NCBI RefSeq assembly: GCF_020382885.2
Contig: NC_058502.1
Location: 10,505,950 to 10,569,949, forward strand
Length of the DNA: 64,000 nucleotides
Reading direction: 5' to 3'
Origin: Scatophagus argus
Taxonomy: Eukaryota; Chordata; Actinopteri; Scatophagidae
In this document: positions 1-12,500 of the stretch, in pieces
Numbering within the stretch: position 1 is the stretch's first letter
Layout: the number at the start of each line of letters is the position of its first letter
The notes under the pieces: generated by a model
Databases searched by the model: none
The model's input: only the letters and a program-made list of their open reading frames with translations
Told to the model about the DNA's origin: nothing
Program-made: the position numbers and the translations under genes

Positions 1-986
1 CGTACACAGCAGACATTTTCACTTGTCAGTTGTGACTGAAAAGCACAGGTGAAACAAATAACGTTCGCCAAGTTCCAGAAATGACTGCAGTGCAATGCAG
101 CGATTCATTTTTATCAGTAACACCTGACAAGACATAATGTGTGCTGCGAAAACAGGTTTTTGAACTGCAGTTTCACTTCATCGCTTTGCTCTGGTTACAT
201 CTCCCCTCCTGTTAAGGCTCTGCGGCCCAGTTTGGAAACCACTGCTTCAATTGATTCTAATATTCTCAAACCAAATGTTAATCTGAACTACATCAGAAAG
301 GATTAGCTGACTAGTTGATTGACAGAGAACCTAATACAAATGTTTTGATGATCAACTGATTCTTTTAAATCATTTTTCAAGTAAAAATGTCACAAAGTCC
401 TTTGCTCTGGTTTGTCTATGATGGGCATATTTAACTATTTTCTGACATGTTTTGGCCAACAATAAATCAATGATGAATAAGAAACATCTTGACAAACACT
501 ATATAATTCATATGCAGTTTCTGTACATATAGAACACAACACAGTGTTTAGATAACATTGCCATGATGTGTGTACAGTGTCCTTGCTAGCTTTAGGGCCT
601 CAAATAGACTGAAATGATTCGTACAATTAAATCTGACAGTCTTCGGTCAATATCACACATGGCTGATGCACAATATTTGCGTTAAACTAGCGGTTATCAA
701 AGTCCTCCGTGTGCCATGGGCCACCGTTTTAAAACAGAGTAAAGAACAGGAAATAATAAATTCATCAGAATCTCTGCGCTGCAAATCAACCAATCAGGGA
801 GCAGTCAGAGAACACGGGGGCGGGGCTAAGCTTTGTTTTTGTTTTGATCGGAATGACAAGGCAGCCTAGGCCACAGAGGCATGAACAGTTAGGTTAATAG
901 TTTAGCGAGAGCACAATGAGCACAGAAAGCTAGCTGCGCTCAGTTTCCTTAAAAAACGTGGTAAGGCAGACGGGGCATCTCCTTAC
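1..986 (-). other. eif4ebp2 intron 1 (partial), no other gene seen
   Basis: This DNA lies downstream of the eif4ebp2 first-exon donor and must be intronic. I see no convincing exon on either strand. Next to the exon it becomes GC-rich, with a CCAAT box at 790-794 and a GC box (ggggcgggg) at 817-825. These may belong to the CpG-rich promoter region of the gene. Confidence 0.6.
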
Positions 987-1119
987 CTCCGGGAGTGGTA
1001 GAGAATAAAGTGCCTCCAGGGGTGGTGCAATAATCATGAGGTAGCTGCGTTGTGTCGTTGATCAACACCGTCCTGGTCGGGATGGCCCTGCTCTCGCTAA
1101 GCTGACGACTGGTCGACAT
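987..1119 (-). CDS. eif4ebp2: eif4ebp2, first coding exon only (eIF4E-binding protein 2)
   Basis: The product binds the cap-binding factor eIF4E and represses cap-dependent translation until mTORC1 phosphorylates it. The exon reads ATG at 1119 to a GTAAGG donor just below 987 and encodes 44 residues plus one base. It contains [21 protein letters not shown] and TLFSTTPG. The two TTP sites at residues 32-34 and 41-43 correspond to the mTOR priming sites Thr37 and Thr46 of human 4E-BP1. [12 protein letters not shown] matches human 4E-BP2 from memory, whereas 4E-BP1 has QLPPGDYSTTPGG, so the paralog call is fairly firm. The second exon, with the YDRKFLL eIF4E-binding motif, is not found at 1-986, so the gene continues past the left edge. 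It is divergent from ppa1, as expected for this conserved neighbourhood. Confidence 0.9.
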
Positions 1120-2110
1120 TTTTAGCGCCGATTCGGTGGCAAATCCAGCAGCTACAGAAAACTGTGGTGTTTATTTCCCGACGGACGGTGCAAACCCGGG
1201 CCGTTTCCCACTCTATTATATCTTCCCAAAGGCTTTCTAGTCTTTCCTTTCGTCCTCCCAGCCGTCAGCACCGTCCCCTCCCTCGCCAAAGCAGGAAGCA
1301 CGACAGGCTGCGGGCGGATATGAAGTCAGCGGTGGGGAGCATCATCAAATGGTGTCATTTTTCGTTTTTCTTTTTCTAATTTTCTTGTTTCATACAACAT
1401 GCCAGTCTTTGTTTCAAACGGATGTATATTTATCAACAAGGTCAGAGCTTAAGCTATGACACAGTCTGACTGTTTCTCATTAAACGCTCTCTGCTTGTTC
1501 TTGCTGTGTGTTGAGCAAACCTGCTCTCTTCTTTCCTGTCTTTACATGCTCGCAGTCCTTACCTGTCAACAGTTAATGCAGCTGATACACAAATCACTTT
1601 TACATAGATACGCGTGTATCTAATTTTTACAGAGACACAAACACAGAGAGAACTTCAATACTTCTCCAGGCTTTTATTCGTAAGCAGTACCATTACAGTG
1701 TTTCAACAGTCACTCTTAGCATACACTTCATCACTTCTTCACTGTACTTTGGCAACAATAAATACATGGGCAGTTAAATTACAACCATTCCCATAAAAAC
1801 CAAAATATACTCTGATAGAGTATAACTCAAAAGTGTAGTTTTTTACCTGGCTAAATACAGTTAGTTACTTTCTACATTTGGTTTTAAACAAAGTGCAAAT
1901 TCCTCGTGTCAGTTCATCTTACTTGTTATGGCATTTTTGACATCTGCGAAGTGCGGACATTTCCGATAGTCTATGAAGGCATCTGTGAAAAAGTGCGCAG
2001 GCGCCGCCGTGCCCCCCCTCTGTCTACGTTACCAAGTGCAGGAGCTTGCCGTTTTGCCGTCGCCATCCTTCACTCCAGCGCCAGGCAGCCACACAAACCT
2101 GCAATAAAAC
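1120..2110. promoter_or_regulatory. Divergent promoter region between eif4ebp2 and ppa1
   Basis: The 991 bp between the two start codons hold both 5' UTRs and promoters. Close to ppa1 there is an NRF-1-like site, TGCGCAGGCGCC, at about 1994-2005. It is followed by GCCGTC and GCCATC motifs typical of TATA-less housekeeping promoters. No TATA box stands out. Transcription starts are not determined. Confidence 0.5.
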
Positions 2111-5100
2111 ATGAGCTTCACAGTGGAAGAGAGGGGAAACCCGAACTCCCTGAGCTACCGCCTCTTCTTCAGTAAGTAGAAACTGTGTAGAAATAGTACA
2201 GTTTTGTCGGTGTTAGCTACTTTTGAGATGTCCGCCCAAACCCCGCAGGCCGACTACAACTTCCCACGTGTCACCTATTCATTTATTGTCGCTGGTTTAT
2301 TTCATCATATGCACAGTAATAGTGTCAACATGTGTCCTTAAACTGTAATTTACAAGTAGATCTCAGCTTGTTCGGACAGTTGCAATCGCTCGGATTTTTT
2401 CGTTCAGTGTTGCGTTCAACCAGCTGTACCGGTTTACCGGGTAAAGGGTGATTATTTGATTTCTGTCTCAGAGTTTAGGCTTTAGAGTCGACCGTACAAC
2501 ATTTATTACCTGAATTTTGAAGAAGGAAGTTGGTTATTTCAGGAAATCTCACAAGCTCCGTAATCGCGTCAGCCAGAGTAAAATCATAAAATCTTGCATG
2601 TGGCGAGACAACACCCTGTCTGTTCACCATACATTAATGAACCACTGATATTGATGGGACTAGACTGTGCGTGATTAACCTGTTGCACAGATAAGATTAC
2701 TGATAACTAACATTTTCGGACATCCTCGTCCCACCTTCACAGTCATAGCTTATTGTTTTTCAAGACAAATCCATGACTGATTTCAGGTCTGTCAGAGTAA
2801 GATCAAGTCAATTGTCTTCATAAAAATCCAGGATTTTAAGATCTTAAGGACATTACAGTAATGGCATGTTTACACAATAGGCCTGAGTGCTGTTGGTTAA
2901 GTACTAGTAACTATAAGCAGTGGCGTCTATGCCAGGTTTATTAGATGTCCAGGCAGCTAAACTGGCATGGACTGTTCCAGTATGTCTGAGACTGGTCAAT
3001 GAAACATTAAAAGGCAAACACCCTTTTCTTTGCTTTTCTTTTTTTTTTTTTGGTCTGGTGATTTGAAGATCACCAGACATTTTACTGACATACTTTCACT
3101 CTCTTGGCACCACACTGTGCATGACGTCTGAGGTCATTGTTGTCGGACTGATAAAAGCAGGTTGTATGTACCTGATATTCATACGCTGTTTAATCTTGAC
3201 TATCTTACAGAAAATGCAGAAGGAAAGTATGTCTCACCATTCCATGACATACCAATATATGCTGATGAGAGCCAGGTAAAGTCACCTGTACCCCATTAAA
3301 TATGTAAATGTGTGTACACTCCAAACCTTTCCACTGGTTAAAATGCCACCTGCAGCGCTACCATGAATGTGTAGTTGTAGTTAACTGCAGTGCGTCACTT
3401 ATTGGGCTGTTTTAAGCGTTGCTGCCACAGAATAGCAAAGGTCATAATCTATTTGCAAAGGCAATGGCCTTTACTCTGTATTTTCTCAGCATTGTCAATA
3501 TCTCCTTATGATTGCAGTGGATTATCTGTGACCTTATCTTTCTGTAACAATTAATCCTGTTTGTGGAATAACTAAGTAAAAGCCACAAAGTGGAATGTTA
3601 TGTAAGTATTATGTGTGTTTGTGTTGTGTCATTTACTGTTTCAGAATAAGAAGACTAAGTTAATGAATTCGATTCTTGTCTCTTACAGAACATCTTTCAC
3701 ATGGTTGTTGAGGTACCAAGATGGACAAATGCAAAGATGGAGGTATGAGTCTCAGATAATCGTCCACCATAAACTTTTGGATCAGATTTTAGCTGCTTTG
3801 GCTTAATTATCAGGCTGTAAGAGGTTTTTATTAATATGTGGCTCATGTAATGTCTTTTAGCCCACAAAAGAACCTGCAGTCCTTCAGATAAAAGTGAAAC
3901 ATGATTAAACATTGAGATTTTCCTTTTCTAACCTTGCCATTCATTAATTTTTCTAAATCAGTGTCAACACAATGTGAAGTAGGTCATATAAATCATTTAT
4001 TGCCACAATCAATAGGAAGTTCCTCTGCTACTATGAGGCATCACAAATGGCCTTCAACATGCATGAAATGTATTTTTTTGCGTTAATCATGTCTTTAAGT
4101 TATACAATTTCTTTTCAGATTGCTACAAAAGACCTTTTGAACCCAATAAAGCAAGATGTGAAGAAGGGCAAGTTGCGATATGTTGCCAATGTTTTTCCAC
4201 ACAAAGGCTACATATGGAACTATGGAGCCATTCCACAGGTTAGGTTTTTGAATGGGTTGTTTTTTTAAGTCCTTCAGTGTTTAAAATTTACAATGGCAAA
4301 TATTTAGTACTTTTATTTAATTCTGCGGGCATGTTTCAGACATGGGAAGATCCTGCACACAAAGATGGAGACACTGGCTGCTGTGGTGACAACGACCCCA
4401 TTGATGTCTGCGAAATTGGCACTAAGGTACAGTGCTGGCTGATGATAGAACAGCCTTGTTCATCTTTCGCAGTGATTATCAGTTTTATTAATTTCATAGA
4501 AAACAGAAAAGCACTGCTGATTACAGAGGACAATGAACTACAAACTAAAATGTCCTCACTAGGTGTGCTCCCGTGGGGAGGTGATCAAAGTGAAGGTGCT
4601 TGGGGTCCTGGCCATGATCGATGAGGGTGAGACTGATTGGAAAGTGATTGCAATCAATGTGGATGACCCAGAAGCCAATGACTTGAACAGTAAGCATCTC
4701 AGCTTTTTCTCTGTCCAAGTTGGTGAGCAGTCCTGCATCAGTCATACTGAACTTGTTTCAATGTCCATGTTTAGACATCAGCGATGTCCAGCGCCTGAAA
4801 CCTGGTTATCTGGAGGCCACCATTGACTGGTTCAGGAGGTACAAAGTGCCAGATGGGAAACCGGAGAACCGTTTTGCTTTCAACGATGAGTTCAAGGACA
4901 AGGTGTCTACTTAGTCATCATTTGTACTTTTGACGGATTATTCGAGATAAAGTGCTTCTCTGCTTTGTCAAAGTTGCCTTGTTCCTTTTCAAATAGTGAA
5001 CTCCCTCTGCTGTGAGAAGTAAGTACACTTTCAAAGAAGTGCAGTCAACACCCTTGTCAAACTTTGTGCAAAGCACTGAAAACTTTACTTGAACAAGAAT

Positions 5101-5761
5101 TAAATAAGAATCATTTACTGATTTTTCTTGGATGAATGAGATGGGTAACTGTAAAAAATATTTCTTTCTCTTTCATTGCTTATGTTTCAGGACTTTGCCA
5201 TTGAAGTAATCAAGAGCACTCACAACTTCTGGAAAGCCCTCATTTCCCAAAAGGCCAATGCTGGTGAACTGAACTGGTAAATGCTGTTCTAACTGCTTTG
5301 ACGATAGCTAAATGTACGATTGCTTTTAGAACAAATGTACACTGGATTATATACATTTATGGCTTCTATTGCTATAAATGACTGTGTCTTATCACTCAAT
5401 ACAGCAAGAACACATGTGTGTCAGCCAGTGACAGCCCTTACTGCTGCTCAGTAGATGAGGCTCAAACTGCTGTTGGTGAAGTAAGAATTCGTTCATCCCT
5501 TTCATGCAACGTATGACATTCACCACCAGGCTTTCTCCTCCTCGATTATTATTTCATAACTGATGTTCCACTTTATTTTTAGACATGTCCTTGTGGAAAA
5601 GAAGAACCTATACCCTCATCAGGTAGCATTTCAAGAAGTATTCTTATAAAAAAAAGTCCAGATTATTGAATTTCTGCTGAACTTGCCTGATAGGTCGTGA
5701 GACTGACTGTAGTTTTTTTTCATTTGCAGTCGATAAATGGTTCTACTATGAGAAGAAGTAA
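2111..5761 (+). CDS. ppa1: ppa1, cytosolic inorganic pyrophosphatase (11 exons, 291 aa)
   Basis: This soluble Mg-dependent enzyme hydrolyses pyrophosphate to two phosphates and so pulls biosynthetic reactions forward. Coding exons: 2111-2171, 3211-3275, 3689-3742, 4119-4238, 4340-4426, 4563-4689, 4775-4902, 5191-5276, 5405-5480, 5583-5622 and 5730-5761. All junctions are GT-AG, phase is kept throughout, and the stop is TAA. The family signature DNDPIDV is at residues 117-123. Other conserved blocks are [37 protein letters not shown] and [10 protein letters not shown]. The length compares with 289 aa in human PPA1. The C-terminal third (about residues 225-291) is the least conserved part. There is no mitochondrial presequence, which argues against ppa2. 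Teleosts may carry two ppa1 copies, and I cannot say which one this is. Confidence 0.95.
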
Positions 5762-6075
5762 ACCGGGTGCTCTGTGGACTGGAGCAGAGTGAAAAGCTCA
5801 TCTCTCAAGAATACTTGAAGATGATCTTACTTTTGGAACCAATGGGATGGGATGTGGATGGTTGGGTCTGGGTTGGCTGTTTTCCTGTAGACATATTATG
5901 TGTAGATACTGTAGAGAAGGAGAAATGTCACCAAAAGTACTAATGTCTTGACCAATGATTTTTCGCTTATTTAACAAGGATCTTGTTGGAGATGTGCTGT
6001 CATGAACAAAGCACAGGTACTGTGTAAAAAAACATACCCTGTATGAGACTCTGAACTGTTTCAGTAAAACTGGAA

Positions 6076-6081
6076 AATAAA
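6076..6081 (+). terminator. ppa1 poly(A) signal
   Basis: AATAAA lies 315 bases after the ppa1 stop codon. It is the first canonical signal in the 3' UTR. Confidence 0.6.
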
Positions 6082-6693
6082 TTAACTGCAGAACAATCTA
6101 GTTTCTTAATTACCAGGACTCCTAAGTTTTAAATTTGAGATTTGTTTTTATCTTTATAAACAATCTTTGGACAAAATTTCTGTCATTGTATTAATGCTGC
6201 CATCTAGTGTTTCATATCATACAGTACCTTTCTTTTTTGCAATGCAATATACAGTATTTACATGAACACCTAACAGTTTTCAACAGTTTGATGACTTCTG
6301 ATGTAGAAGAAGTCATTCTTTTGGTTTAAGTATTTCTCATAAACGTGTATGTCTTTATTTCCCCCTATTTATAACTGCAGTGATAAACATTAAAAATGGG
6401 AGGTATACTCAGAGTTTATGTGGAGACAGTGAAGACAAAAGGCAAGAACAATAAAACAAAAACACCAAATAATTGAAGTATAATGGCAAATTAAATCCCA
6501 GAATTTTATAAAATACAATTTAATTGTGTAGCTTATTTGTTAAATAAGAGAGTTTAGAGCAAAATTGTAAAGTCTTATTTGAGTGACATAAATCTTATGA
6601 CACCTTAATTGGAGCCTTGAATTTGCAGTTGTGACTATAATATTCTGTGTGACAATATTGTGGAAAATTACATAAAATCTGCCAGAAATGTTG

Positions 6694-7060
6694 CAGGTAC
6701 TTGTACTTAACTTCAGTATTTCTGTTGTTAAGATCTATACTCCACTGCATTTCCAAGGCAGTTTTTTCCACTACATTTATTCGACCGTAGTTACTTTGCA
6801 GATTCAGATTAGTACTACAAAATAGAGTTAAGTAATGAATTACGATGTAGGCTAGCTTATTACAGGCCGGCAGTTTATACATGTGGTACATCATTTTCTT
6901 CCGAAATGCATTATTTTTCATGTGAATACTCTGGTACTTGAAGTATATTTTGTTGCAAATACCTTTACAGAGGACATTGTACCACAGTATCTGTCCACTT
7001 AAGTAAGTAATAATACAACAGTATTAAGTAAAAGTCCTTCGTATTACTTCTGAAAGATTA
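6694..7060. repeat. Degenerate fish interspersed repeat ('tactccactgcattt' family)
   Basis: The segment contains 'gtacttgtacttaacttcag', 'actccactgcattt', 'agttactttgcagattcag' and a 'ttaagtaaaagt' end. I recognise this arrangement from a very common teleost non-autonomous element that ends in tacttttacttaagtaaaag-type motifs. The copy is diverged. It ends about 75 bp before the presumed sar1 promoter. The family name is not assigned. The rest of 6082-7100 shows nothing else. Confidence 0.5.
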
Positions 7061-7094
7061 TGGGTAATTAATAACAAGAAGACGAAGAAAAATA

Positions 7095-7245
7095 TTACTA
7101 GCATGCGCGACCTCTTGTCTTATTAGCCGTCGTGGTGACGTATTTCCGGTTAATTAGCAAACTTGCGGGCTTCACGTCAGTGGACGCAACAGGCTTGGAC
7201 CGAAAACCAACGGTCGGGCAGTTCATAAATTCGGCAGACCACGGT
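7095..7245 (+). promoter_or_regulatory. Probable sar1 promoter and non-coding first exon
   Basis: A GC-richer stretch carries an NRF-1-like GCATGCGC at 7101-7108, a CRE-like TGACGTA at 7136-7142 and an ETS-like TTCCGG just after. A possible donor (ACG, then GTAATA) at 7243/7244 could end an untranslated first exon. The next exon has its acceptor at 8253-8254, 13 bases before the ATG, so a 5' UTR intron is required or very likely. The position is inferred. Confidence 0.4.
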
Positions 7246-8267
7246 AATACCGAATTCTTTGTCAACATTATTTTGTTCCAGTTGCCGCATGTCCGTTTAA
7301 GTGTTGTTTTCTGCTTGTTGAACGACTTTTCTGACATTATAATTTTACTAGTTTAGTTTTGTCATTTCTCCTGCGCGCTCATGTTGTTTACTAAATTTAT
7401 CATTGTTTACTGTTTGACAGCCGATGCCGTTCCTACTAGCTAGCTACTTGTGGCAGTAGTCGTGAAATCACTGGAACAATGAGCTCAGTCATGAGTTTAG
7501 TGGTGTGTGTTTTTGTGGTGTTATGAATGTAGACTGTTGTTTTGGAACACCTATTTGTGATGTGAATGGCTATTTATGACGCGACCACCGACATTTTTGA
7601 AGGTTAACTCAATACGAAGCGTCTCTGTGTTGTAGTACTTAATCCTTGAACATAGAAATTAAATACCGTATCTTATATATGGAGTTTGGTGTTTACAAAG
7701 GATTTAGAGGAAACAATGTATGATAAAGGTATTAACATGGGGCAATTTATCGAAGCCTTGGAGGCCTCAGTAATCACTGCAAAAGGCACGTCAAGTCCCA
7801 CAGAGAGTGACAGGTGTGTGTGAGTGAGTGGGAGAGGCAAGCAGGGGGTGCCTGCTGGGATCAAGTGTCCCTGCCACAACCTGTCATAAAAATAGGCAGA
7901 GGAAGATCAGTGTGACTTGGGGAGACAGCTCCCAGAACAAACTAGCATCTGAAAATCATCTGTAGCCTGCTTGTTACTTGGTCTGCCCCCCTTTTCTTTT
8001 CATGCTTTGCAAGCTTGTGTGATTACACAAAGCTTACACATACCAGCAGAGTAATCCAGGGTCAGGAATAATGATTAGCAAAGAGCTTCAGTGCTAGATT
8101 CTGCAATACAACTGTGTCCTATTGCAACAGTGCATTAAAATCTATACTTATTTTCTAATTTATTCTGTCTGACTTGCTATCTGACAGCAACTTGAACATA
8201 AACAAATTGCTGAGAGACACCTTATGTGTACTTTCCTGTGTTTTTGTTTTACAGGTGGCCAAGAGAA

Positions 8268-10319
8268 ATGTCTTTTATATTTGACTGGATCTACAGGAGC
8301 TTCAGCAGTGTCTTGCAACTATTAGGTAGAGCATTATACATATAAATCAATAATATTGTTCAGCACTCCTCCACTCTAACACTGTTTTGGAACAGAAATT
8401 GTCTTTGTGAATCAAGCAAACTACAGAGCTATGGAAATAGCTATGGAAAAAAATACCTACCTTGCACAAATAGCACAAAGACAATCACAATTATACATTG
8501 TATTTTAATGAATGGGTCAAAGCAGCTCTCTAAAAAGGCTTTTTGGAGACTCCAAACTCCACTGAGTAACTATATGTTATGTTGACTAAGAATAGTCAGT
8601 CATTAGAAGTGTATTTTCTTTTACATTTTGGCATCTTCACCAGTCAGTGTGCATTTGTGTGTATTAACGCAGATTTATATTAAATGAAATGGCATTCCTG
8701 AATATGAAAAAATCCTCTGGGGTTGGTGATTGTCACTGTGGAGCTTCCTGCTCATCATCAACTTCAAGACTATAAGAAGATAAAGAAAAGCAGAATGAAA
8801 GTTTTTTGTTTGTTTTCATCAACAGGGTTGTATAAGAAGACTGGCAAGTTAGTGTTCCTTGGACTAGACAATGCTGGAAAAACAACGCTCCTGCACATGC
8901 TCAGAGATGACAGGCTAGGACAGCATGTGCCAACATTACATCCAAGTACATCCAGTGATTTGACATGTTGTCAGTTCAGCAATAAGCCTTGTTCTTCTTG
9001 CTTCATCACTTATCTAAAGTCAGTGCTTCCTCTCTGTTTCCAGCATCTGAGGAGCTGACCATAGCTGGAATGACCTTCACAACGTTTGACCTTGGAGGTC
9101 ACACACAAGGTGGGGGCAAAGAAAATGCTGTTAGATGCGCTGACTACTGCTTGTGTATTACATAGAAACACTGAAATCGTGTTGTACTCACAGCACGTAG
9201 GATCTGGAAGAACTACCTCCCAGCCATAAACGGTATAGTCTACATGGTGGATTGTGCTGATCATGAGCGACTAGCAGAGGCCAAAGTTGAACTGGATGTG
9301 AGTTAATTACGCAGATTTCACTTCTATGTTGACATATTGTTTATAGCTGTCACTGACGGGAAAGCTCTCTGGTGAATGTATGACACTTTCTGTCTGCAGG
9401 CTCTGTTAACAGATGAAACCATTTCAAATGTCCCGGTTCTCATCCTGGGGAATAAAATCGACCGTGCAGAAGCCATCAGTGAGGATGCACTCAGAGGAAT
9501 GTTTGGTCTTCATGGACATACAACTGGAAAGGTAATGAGCAGATATGGGATGAAACTAATGTGATCGAAAGCTGAAGTCTATCACATTTGTATTACACTG
9601 TTATTGCATCCGTCTGTCCAGTGAACAGTAGCAGGAACACAAGAACAGCATATTTGATATAGAGCGGACTTTACTTCATTAAATAATGCATTTGTGTCCA
9701 TGTTGCCTGGTGAATATCAGGACATCTTCATAACAGTGAAATTATTTATCTTTTAGCACAGAACAAAAGTGGTGTTGCACCCGTTGTTGCTCTGAGATAG
9801 TTGAAAACTCTAATCCAAATCTGATTTTCAAAGGGCAGGAGTAACTGTGCTTAGATCACTACTGCTCTTAATGAATACAGTGGCAGTGGGCAATATGGTA
9901 ATATAATGTTTAGAAGCTTTTGATACATTACCAATCATGTAAACTTTTCATTGTTAGCGTAAATCTTGTTTACCACCTGCTCCTTCTTGGCAAGAGACAA
10001 GAAAGAAAAACGAGACAGTGAAAGGAAGAAGGATACAATAGTGAGCCGCTTGGAAAGCCTGTTTCAAAAAATATGCTGCACTCTCTGTTGTACAACATTA
10101 TAAAAGTTAGAGGCTTAACATGCTAATCATACATGTCTAATGCCCATGTTTGAGTTGTGAAATAAAATGTGTGCTTTTGGATGTGTTTTTGTTTCTTTTC
10201 AGGGTAAAGTGTCCCTGAAAGAGCTGAATTTGAGGCCAATGGAGGTGTTCATGTGCAGCGTGCTGAAGAGGCAAGGATATGGAGACGGTTTCCGCTGGCT
10301 CTCCCAGTATATTGACTGA
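8268..10319 (+). CDS. sar1a: sar1 small GTPase of the COPII coat (sar1a by position, 198 aa)
   Basis: SAR1 starts COPII coat assembly at ER exit sites. Its GTP-bound form inserts an N-terminal amphipathic helix into the membrane and recruits Sec23/24. Coding exons: 8268-8325, 8826-8945, 9044-9109, 9194-9297, 9400-9531 and 10203-10319. Phase is continuous and the length is exactly the 198 aa of the family. Visible motifs are the N-terminal MSFIFDWIY helix, P-loop GLDNAGKT (residues 32-39), LHPTSEEL, DLGGH (75-79) with the catalytic histidine, NKID (134-137) and the C-terminus WLSQYID. It sits between ppa1 and tysnd1, as SAR1A does in human, although several residues (DWIY, KKTGKL, ADHERL) look like human SAR1B. 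Fish paralog naming is therefore uncertain. Confidence 0.94.
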
Positions 10320-11471
10320 TTCGTGTTCTTTTAATAATCTTAACCAGATTTACTGTGCTGCCAGTGCACACATGTTCCACACAAGACTACCTGCAATAGA
10401 GACTTTATCAAAAATACCATATTTAGGCCTTTGACTGTGCTAATAGTAAATATTTCCAGTTTTGTTTTGTGTTCATGTACCCTGTGTTCCTCATGTATTC
10501 AAAGAAATTTGTCATATCAATCGTACTACAGCAAATTAAGGATTAAGTTCATTGCTCAGATTTAGTGTGGAGGATAATCTTCATAGTGTGATTTCTACCT
10601 TTACTTATAGCTTGTAGGGAATTCTGTCTGCCATATAGAACATGTCATCGCTTTGAACCCATTTCTGACCCGGGTTTATTTTCAGCTACTGGTGTAAGCT
10701 TACAGTGTAGGTCATTTTGGTGAACACTTTGTGCTTGGAGTTACTCTTCATTGACTGACGATGAACGTTTAATATATATATAGATATAGATATATATACA
10801 CATATACATATGCTGTTTATTTCAAACTAATGAGAATCTTTGGCTACTGTAATTTTTTCCCCTGAGAGCAGAGTAGTTTTTTTTGGAAAGGCTGCAGAGA
10901 TCTTTTGCCATATTTGTTAACGATTGATGCCTTAATACAGTAGTCTACTACATCCAGGGATGCTGATAGTTCTGCTGATTGCTTATTTTTTAATAGAACG
11001 GTTTACAACTTAGGGCCATTTTTATGAATGTGTCCACAAGTGCATTTATCGACATTTTCCTGTGAGGAGCTTTATTTAATAGCACAGAACAGTGTTACAT
11101 AAGAGCAGTAAACTGCATCAGCACAGCACAACTCTGTCCTATCCTGTCCACAGTCAGGATGCCATACTACCTGTTTTCATTATGGTTAACTGCTGTGAAA
11201 TGACTCGAGTACTTTGTGATTAGTGGCTGCTCATGACGCGCAGTGATATTATGAGAGTACTTGATTGGTGCCTAAAAATAGGACAAAAAATATGGATGTA
11301 ATTACCTCTTAGTGCAATATTATGCCTTATTTTGTACATAAGCTCTTATTTATATTTTGCAATAAAAATGTGGCTTACCTTTTGTTACATCAAGCATCGA
11401 GCTCTGATGTATCTTTTACAGAAGGTAGGTGATGTTGTTATTAAACGTGTGTGAAGTTTGAGCATAATAAA
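10320..11471 (+). other. sar1 3' UTR with two poly(A) signals
   Basis: The sequence after the sar1 stop is AT-rich and non-coding. It has an imperfect TA/GATA run at about 10771-10812. AATAAA occurs at 11361-11366 and again at 11466-11471. Either could end a 3' UTR of about 1.05-1.15 kb. Confidence 0.5.
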
Positions 11472-12170
11472 TATTTTTTGACAATCCTTTAAATCTTTCT
11501 TGTCTGACTTGTTTTTGAACTAAGTTTGAAAGGGAAAAAGTTTGACACAACTAATTGCAAACATGAATAAACTGTGCTATTGGTACTACAATATATTCTG
11601 ACTATTATCACATACAGTTTAACAGCAGTATCTTTTTGTAACTTTTTGTTGTTTTTGGTCTGAATCAAAAAAATATAAAATGAGAAAAACAAATTCCAAA
11701 TTTTGTTTTAGCAAATTTGTCATTGCTCGAGTAGGCTTACAGTCAAAGTAGGTCAAGCTGACGTTTACGCTCTCTACCAGTAGATGGCAGTATAGGTTAT
11801 TTAAGTGTACAGTATGCCTGGTTTGCGTCTTTGTTAACTGTTATTATTCTGACTACTCATATTCCAGCATTTATACAAATGTGTTTATTGCTGTTCATTG
11901 ATATTTATGGTTAATTTGTAATCTCGGCATAGATAGTATGTATTTACTGTGTATTTTTATATCATGTCAGAGTCCTACATAACCTTTTGGAAGAATGAGC
12001 ATATGTTGATCATGTAGCAATAAATAAACTGTTAACTGCAACTATTTAACATTTACACCTTTTTTCCTATGAAAAATTATTGTTAATTATTACACATGTT
12101 ATTAAAAGTGTCAGAAGGTGCAGTTAGAAGCCATGTAGCGGAACAAGCAACTACAGTCCCGTCTTCTTGT
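11472..12170. other. Intergenic, nothing recognised
   Basis: This AT-rich spacer lies between sar1 and tysnd1. I see no exon, RNA gene or repeat family I can name. Confidence 0.5.
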
Positions 12171-12300
12171 TTCCCATTGGCTCAGAGGTGTTCGTACAAT
12201 CTGACCAATCACGTTAACCGGTAGGCGTCGATATTTCTCGTGGACCAATGAGACTCAACCAGGAAGCTAGACGACAGAATCTACTTTAATAAACACTATG
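12171..12300 (+). promoter_or_regulatory. tysnd1 promoter with three CCAAT boxes
   Basis: Within 75 bp there are an inverted CCAAT box (ATTGG, 12176-12180) and two forward ones (CCAAT, 12205-12209 and 12245-12249). Their centres are 29 and 40 bp apart, an NF-Y-type layout. Transcription probably begins shortly downstream. Two very short upstream reading frames follow before the main ATG, at 12298-12306 and 12365-12394. A strong acceptor-like tract ending in TTTTGCAG at 12440 may mark a 5' UTR intron. Confidence 0.5.
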
Positions 12301-12500
12301 GTGTAGAATATTAGCGACTGAGCATTAGTTTAAACTTGGAGTCAGTCGGCTGGACCTGCTCAGCATGGAGTTTTGTCTCACCACTGGACAGTAGTTGTTT
12401 TTAATTCGCTGTTTTTTTGTTTTAATTCAACCGTTTTGCAGTGTCTCCCAAGTTGCTCAACTCCGTTGCACGGGTAAAGTTCAGCTGCGCTGCTAAAGAT

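Noticed and set aside
1-986. Search for eif4ebp2 exon 2 (YDRKFLL motif)
   Set aside because: Not found in this stretch on the minus strand. The exon must lie beyond the left edge.
12441-12500. Upstream extension of the tysnd1 frame
   Set aside because: It would need a GTG start, and a strong splice acceptor ends at 12440. The first ATG at 12501 fits the family's N-terminus.
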